This document shows positions 59,485-64,000 of a DNA stretch of 64,000 nt, piece by piece; position 1 is the first letter of the stretch, and the number at the start of each line of letters is the position of its first letter. The stretch is from Akkermansiaceae bacterium UBA2381 (GTDB lineage Bacteria > Verrucomicrobiota > Verrucomicrobiia > Verrucomicrobiales > DEV007). The stretch lies in contig DDSV01000003.1 of NCBI GenBank assembly GCA_002344215.1, forward strand, positions 82,263 to 146,262, in the 5' to 3' direction. The notes below the pieces were generated by a model. It had not been told where the DNA came from. It saw nothing but the letters and a program-made list of their open reading frames with translations, and searched no databases. A program made the translations under genes and the position numbers.

Positions 59485-61716
59485 ATGACTTCAACACTTC
59501 ATGACCTTCATCGACTTTGCCTTTCTGCGGGCATGCTTGTTTTCATCGCCTCGCGAGGTTTTGCGGCGGACGCTCCAACAACCCCGCTGAACTTCGTCAA
59601 CGACATTGTGCCCATCCTGACCAAGGCCGATTGCAACACGGGCGGCTGTCACGCCAAGGCTATCACGGGCCAGCGGGGTTTCCGGCTTTCTCTTCTGGGA
59701 TTTGAACCTCAGGAGGACTATGAGCACATTGTGAAAGAGGGACGGGGACGCCGTGTGTTTCCGGCAGCGCCTGACCAAAGCCTGCTGCTCCTCAAGGCGG
59801 CAAACATTGTTCCCCACGGGGGAGGGAAAAAGCTCGATCCTTCGTCGGAGGGATACCAGACCCTGGTTCGCTGGATTAGCGAGGGCATGCCCTATGGAGA
59901 GGAGTCGGCGCCGAAGCTGACAGGACTCGAGGTCGAACCGGGCCGCATCACGATGAAGGTCAATTCGAGCCAGCAGCTTAAGGTCATGGCCCGCTATTCC
60001 GACGGCAGCGCGCGCGACGTCACGGGGATGGCGCTCTATGAGGCAAACGATCGCAGCATGGCTGAGGCTGATCATCACGGCCTTGTAAAGACGCTCGATC
60101 TTCCCGGCAACGTTGCGGTCATGGTCAGGTATTCGGGAAAGGTGGCCGTCTCCGGCATTTCCATCCCGCTCGGGGCTCCGGTCGATGCCGTGCCGCCCTC
60201 GAAGAATTTTATCGACGACCTCGTTTTTTCGAACCTGAAAGTGATTGGCGTGCCGCCATCGCCGGTCATTGATGATGCGACTTTCCTTCGACGTGTCTCC
60301 CTCGACATTGCGGGTCGTCTTCCGACGACGGAAGAGACCAAAGCCTTCCTTGCCAATACCGATCCGAAGAAGCGGGACGTCGCCATCGACGCGTTGCTGA
60401 GCACACCTGACTACGCCGACTATTTCGCGAACAAGTGGACCGCCCTGCTTAAAAATGCCCGCGAGGATGCCGCCGACATCACGGCGAACTTCGCGTTCCA
60501 TGCCTGGATGCGTGACAGTCTTCTCGCGAACATTCCCTACGATGAGCTTGTCCGGCAGGTTCTCGGTGCCACCGGCACGATCGTTTCCAATCCTCCCGTC
60601 GCCTGGTACAAACGGGTCAAGGAACCGAACCAGCAACTCGAGGACGTCGCCCAGCTTTTCCTCGGTGTGCGGATGAATTGCGCGCAGTGTCACCACCATC
60701 CCTTCGAGCGATGGAGCCAGAATGACTACTACGCCCTTTCCGCCTTCTTCAGTCAGGTTGGCCGCAAACCCACGGCGATCGCGGGTGAGGACCTCATCTT
60801 CCACAAGCGCGGACTTGCCCAGGTCGAGAACAAGAAGACTCAGGCAAAGGTGAAACCCGCCGCCCTCGGTCAGACTCCGCCGGAGATTCTACCCGACGAG
60901 GATCCCCGTCTTGTGCTCGCCGACTGGATGGGTGAAAAGGAAAATCCATTCTTCGCCAAGGCGCTCGTAAACCGCTATTGGAAGCACTTCTTCAAGCGCG
61001 GGCTCGTTGAACCGGAGGATGATCTCCGCGATACAAACCCGGCCACGAATCCGGAGCTACTTGACGCCCTCGCCAAACACTTTATTGAGAGCGGCTTTGA
61101 CCTCAAGTCCGTTGTGCGTGTCATCACGCAGAGCCAGACCTACCAGCTCAGCGAGATCCCGAACGAGCACAATGCGGTCGACCGCCAGAATTTCTCGCAT
61201 TTCTATCCGAAGCGCCTCCAGGCGGAGGTCCTCCTCGACGCGATCGACGGGCTTACCGGAGCAAAGACCGACTTCGCCGATCTGCCTCCCGGGACCCGGG
61301 CCATCGCCCTGCCGGACAACAGTTATAATCGTGCCGCTCCCTTCCTCAAGGTGTTCGGTCGTCCGGAGAGTGCCAGTGTGTGCGAGTGTGAGCGGATTCA
61401 GTCATCGAGTCTGGCCCAGAGTCTGCACCTGATGAACTCCGCCGAGGTGAAAGGCAAACTTGCCGTGGCGGGCGGGCGGGCCGAGCGCCTCTCCAAGCCG
61501 GAGGTGCCTGTCACCGATGGGATTCGTGAAATTTACCTCACCGCCTTCAGTCGCGAACCCGACGGTGAGGAGTTGAGTATTGCCGAAGACTTTATCAACA
61601 AGCCGCGCACCGACGCGCAGGACAAACCGATCGACCCGGCTCGCGCGAAGCGCATGGCCTACGAGGACCTGCTTTGGGCGATCATGAGCACGAAAGAGTT
61701 CCTCTACAACCATTGA
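59485..61716 (+). CDS. DUF1549/DUF1553 cytochrome-domain protein
   Basis: 743 residues. Signal peptide (ends ...SRGFA, about residue 27); PSCyt1-type start with NDIVPILTKADCNTGGCHAK (C50, C55, H56); a bacterial Ig-like domain (VNSSQQLKVMARYSDGSARD); DUF1549 (SLDIAGRLPTTEETKAFLAN, FLGVRMNCAQCHHHPFERWS, with a CxxCH heme motif); DUF1553 (LADWMGEKENPFFAKALVNR, VEPEDDLRDTNPATNPELLD). This layout is nearly restricted to PVC bacteria; function not established. The ATG at 59485 is used; a TTG five codons upstream is the alternative. It sits directly before a PPC-domain gene, as is common. Confidence 0.92.
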   Translation: MTSTLHDLHRLCLSAGMLVFIASRGFAADAPTTPLNFVNDIVPILTKADCNTGGCHAKAITGQRGFRLSLLGFEPQEDYEHIVKEGRGRRVFPAAPDQSLLLLKAANIVPHGGGKKLDPSSEGYQTLVRWISEGMPYGEESAPKLTGLEVEPGRITMKVNSSQQLKVMARYSDGSARDVTGMALYEANDRSMAEADHHGLVKTLDLPGNVAVMVRYSGKVAVSGISIPLGAPVDAVPPSKNFIDDLVFSNLKVIGVPPSPVIDDATFLRRVSLDIAGRLPTTEETKAFLANTDPKKRDVAIDALLSTPDYADYFANKWTALLKNAREDAADITANFAFHAWMRDSLLANIPYDELVRQVLGATGTIVSNPPVAWYKRVKEPNQQLEDVAQLFLGVRMNCAQCHHHPFERWSQNDYYALSAFFSQVGRKPTAIAGEDLIFHKRGLAQVENKKTQAKVKPAALGQTPPEILPDEDPRLVLADWMGEKENPFFAKALVNRYWKHFFKRGLVEPEDDLRDTNPATNPELLDALAKHFIESGFDLKSVVRVITQSQTYQLSEIPNEHNAVDRQNFSHFYPKRLQAEVLLDAIDGLTGAKTDFADLPPGTRAIALPDNSYNRAAPFLKVFGRPESASVCECERIQSSSLAQSLHLMNSAEVKGKLAVAGGRAERLSKPEVPVTDGIREIYLTAFSREPDGEELSIAEDFINKPRTDAQDKPIDPARAKRMAYEDLLWAIMSTKEFLYNH

Positions 61717-61720
61717 GACT

Positions 61721-64000
61721 ATGCGCCGTATTTCCCTCATTCTGTCACTGTTAGGAATCGCCTCTCTTTTGCCGGTAGCACCCGTGATGGCCCAGCTCGT
61801 CGTCCTGCCGGCGCCGCGGCTTCTGACGACCCTTCCCATGGGAGGAAAGGCTGGGAGCACGGTTGAAGTCACTATCACGGGGGAGAACATCGAGGATGTC
61901 ACCGCCCTTCTGTTTTCCACTCCGAAGATCACGGCCAAACCCGCGACCGGTGCGGATGGAAAGCCGGTTGAAAACAAGTTCGTGGTTTCGATCGCCCCGG
62001 ATGCGCCCGTTGGGGTTCACGACGCCCGCGTCCTCTCACGGCTCGGCCTCTCTTCCGCCCGCGCCTTTTCCGTGAGTGCTCTGAATGAAGTCACCCGCAC
62101 GGCGGCGAACAATACAGTTGAGACCGCGCTTAAGCTTCCGGCGAACACCATCTGCAATGCAACGATGACGAAGCGCGCCGTTGATTTCTATTCCTTTGAG
62201 GGCAAAAAGGGGCAGCGCATCGCGGTCGACTGCGCGGCGGCGGGAATCGATTCGCGGCTGACTCCGGTGGTCATTATCGCCGACGCCAAGGGTGCCGATT
62301 TGCTCGTCAACCGTACCGGCGGCATCATCAATTTCACTCCGCCTGCCGACGGTAGCTATCTGATCAAGGTGAACGACCTCACCTATCAGGGCGGCGAACG
62401 CCACTTTTACCGCCTTGCCCTGCGCGAAGTCAGCGGTGACGCTCCGGCACCTCAGCAGCCTTCGACCGCGAGCGTTGGTGCTGTCTCCTGGCCCCCGCAA
62501 GGGCTCGCGCCGAATGCAGCAGCGACGGAGATCGAGCCTAACAATGCACCCAAAGAGGCGCAAAAAGTGACTCTGCCGTTCGATGTGGCCGGCAGCTTCG
62601 CTCCCGCCGCGGATGTCGATACCTTCGATTTTGAGGCGAAGAAGGGTGAGGTGTGGTGGGTCGAAGTCGCCTCCGCACGACTTGGGCGTCAGACGGATCC
62701 CTTTGTGCTGGTGCAGCGTGTCGTTAAGGAAGGGGAGAAGGAAACCCTCACCGACGTGGCCGAGCTCTACGACATCGCCAGTCCCGTAAAAGTTTCGACA
62801 AACGGCTACTCCTATGATGGACCGCCCTACGATGTCGGCTCGCCCGATGTCCTCGGGAAGGTAGAGATCAAGGAGGACGGTCTTCATCGTCTCCAGGTTC
62901 GCGATCTCTTTGGTGGCACGCGCAATGATCCCCAGAATGTCTATCGCCTCCTCGTGCGCAAGGCCCAGCCGGACTTTGCGCTCGCGACCTGGGCCGTGCA
63001 CATGACCCTGCGTAACGGTGACCGCGCCGCCTTCTCCAAACCAATTGCCCTCCGTGCGGGCGGAGCGATGGTCTTTGAAGTCATGGCGATTCGTCGGGAT
63101 GGATTCGACGGCGACATTGAAATGGTAATGGAGGGCCTTCCCGCCGGAGTCAGTGCCAGCGGATTGAAGATCCCCGCTGGCAAGTCAGTCGGTCATGTCG
63201 TCATCACCGCAGATTCGAAGGCAAAACGTGCTCATGCCCTCGCGAACCTGACGGGCCGTGCCACAATTGACGGCAAAGCCGTGACCCGCCCGTGTCGACT
63301 CGCTTCGATGGCCTGGCCGGTGAAGGATGCGAAAGGGGAAATCCCCAGCCCGCGACTCTATGCCGACATTCCGGTGTCCGTAAGTGATGCCGAGCCATCA
63401 CCCATCACCATCACCGGTGCCGAAAACAAAGTGTGGGAGGCTAAAGTTGGCGAGACCTTGAAGATTCCACTGAAAGCCGAATGGCGCGGTGAGTTTTCCG
63501 GCACGGCGATGAAGCTGAAGGCCTACGGGGCCGGCTTCGAAGGAGTGAAGGAGTTTGATCTTCCCGTGAAGGCGACGAGCACTGAGGCGGTCATCGATCT
63601 CGCCGCGCTGAAGACTGCGCCGGGCGACTACACCATTGCCTTCTATGGCAGCGCCGTGGCGAAGTATTCCTACAATCCACAGGCGGTTAAGGCTGCCGAA
63701 GAGGTGAAGAAGAAAGCCGAGGCCGAAGCAGCGAAGATGGCGACCGAGGCCAAAAAAATTGCAGGAGACGCCGCCAATGCTCCGACCGAGAAGAAGTCTG
63801 AGATGGCCAACGCTGCCAAGGTCGCGGCTGAGAAGCAGAAGGAAGCCGAAGCGATGATGGCCAAGGCCACCGCAAAGGTGAAGGCGGTGACCGACGCTGC
63901 GGCACCGAAGGAGATCGTCGACATCTACGTCTCCGCTCCGATCCGCATCTCCGTGAAAGCCCCTCCTGCGCCCGCACCTGCGCCTGCGGCGGCGCCCGCC
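61721..64000 (+). CDS. large secreted PPC-domain protein, cut by window end
   Basis: At least 760 residues; no stop in the window. Signal peptide MRRISLILSLLGIASLLPVAPVMA. Several pre-peptidase C-terminal (PPC)-like beta domains: KRAVDFYSFEGKKGQRIAVD, ADVDTFDFEAKKGEVWWVEV, and GGIINFTPPADGSYLIKVND. Near the right edge an alanine/lysine-rich helix (AAEEVKKKAEAEAAKMATEA) precedes an APAPAPAAAPA linker. Starts 4 bp after the DUF1549/1553 stop; this pair is typical of PVC genomes. Function unknown; exported. Confidence 0.88.
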   Translation, partial: MRRISLILSLLGIASLLPVAPVMAQLVVLPAPRLLTTLPMGGKAGSTVEVTITGENIEDVTALLFSTPKITAKPATGADGKPVENKFVVSIAPDAPVGVHDARVLSRLGLSSARAFSVSALNEVTRTAANNTVETALKLPANTICNATMTKRAVDFYSFEGKKGQRIAVDCAAAGIDSRLTPVVIIADAKGADLLVNRTGGIINFTPPADGSYLIKVNDLTYQGGERHFYRLALREVSGDAPAPQQPSTASVGAVSWPPQGLAPNAAATEIEPNNAPKEAQKVTLPFDVAGSFAPAADVDTFDFEAKKGEVWWVEVASARLGRQTDPFVLVQRVVKEGEKETLTDVAELYDIASPVKVSTNGYSYDGPPYDVGSPDVLGKVEIKEDGLHRLQVRDLFGGTRNDPQNVYRLLVRKAQPDFALATWAVHMTLRNGDRAAFSKPIALRAGGAMVFEVMAIRRDGFDGDIEMVMEGLPAGVSASGLKIPAGKSVGHVVITADSKAKRAHALANLTGRATIDGKAVTRPCRLASMAWPVKDAKGEIPSPRLYADIPVSVSDAEPSPITITGAENKVWEAKVGETLKIPLKAEWRGEFSGTAMKLKAYGAGFEGVKEFDLPVKATSTEAVIDLAALKTAPGDYTIAFYGSAVAKYSYNPQAVKAAEEVKKKAEAEAAKMATEAKKIAGDAANAPTEKKSEMANAAKVAAEKQKEAEAMMAKATAKVKAVTDAAAPKEIVDIYVSAPIRISVKAPPAPAPAPAAAPA

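Overview
The window looks like chromosomal DNA of a Verrucomicrobiota bacterium, or a close PVC relative. It is GC-rich and gene-dense. It encodes many signal-peptide or lipoprotein proteins typical of that group: PSCyt1/DUF1549/DUF1553 cytochrome-domain proteins, DUF1080 proteins, PQQ-like beta-propellers, a DUF6807 protein, a ceramidase-like protein, an SHD1-like protein and a PPC-domain giant. I saw no rRNA, tRNA, phage, CRISPR array or complete insertion sequence. The taxonomic call is inferred from gene content only.

Layout. 1-5868 (mostly minus strand): end of an SHD1-like secreted protein, carboxynorspermidine decarboxylase and dehydrogenase (polyamine synthesis), NADP-type glutamate dehydrogenase overlapping a YwaF/TIGR02206 membrane protein, and an AraC regulator. 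5978-16268: bifunctional penicillin-binding protein, secreted propeller protein, small acidic protein, TerC membrane protein, membrane-anchored transglutaminase-like protein with two CxxC knuckles, FAH-family enzyme, a 211-bp element with 31-bp terminal inverted repeats, moaC, a DUF6807 protein and moaA. 16474-19583: RsbRD_N-type protein, a 602-bp gene-free but hairpin-rich region, an ABC ATPase homologue that has lost every catalytic motif, and rodA. 19655-26176: Gld-like ABC exporter operon (ATPase, permease, GldG-like, DUF4340) followed by two cytochrome c proteins. 26316-32777: flavin reductase, NIPSNAP, DUF423, OmpA-like, CNNM/CorC and DUF1080 proteins, then an ECF sigma factor with an overlapping anti-sigma-like gene. 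33029-42747: two large propeller proteins, DUF3311 plus sodium:solute symporter, and a LuxE-like / aldehyde dehydrogenase / iron alcohol dehydrogenase set. 42816-52091: five genes of the circularly permuted ATP-grasp / alpha-E / transglutaminase peptide-modification system, in two tandem sets. 52161-64000: secreted proteins (split LamG/propeller, ceramidase-like, Gfo/Idh/MocA, propeller, DUF1080-esterase fusion, DUF1549/DUF1553, PPC-domain giant cut by the window end).

The less ordinary observations are: the catalytically dead ABC ATPase placed directly before rodA; period-8 degenerate repeat arrays at two intergenic sites; the MITE-like element that supplies the moaC stop codon; a possible structured RNA at about 17051-17342; promoter-like TTG...TAnnnT elements ending 6-9 bases before start codons; an anti-sigma protein carrying an LptA-like periplasmic domain; and a LamG fold split by an inserted propeller. 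All functional statements come from reading the sequence and from known families; no database search was run.
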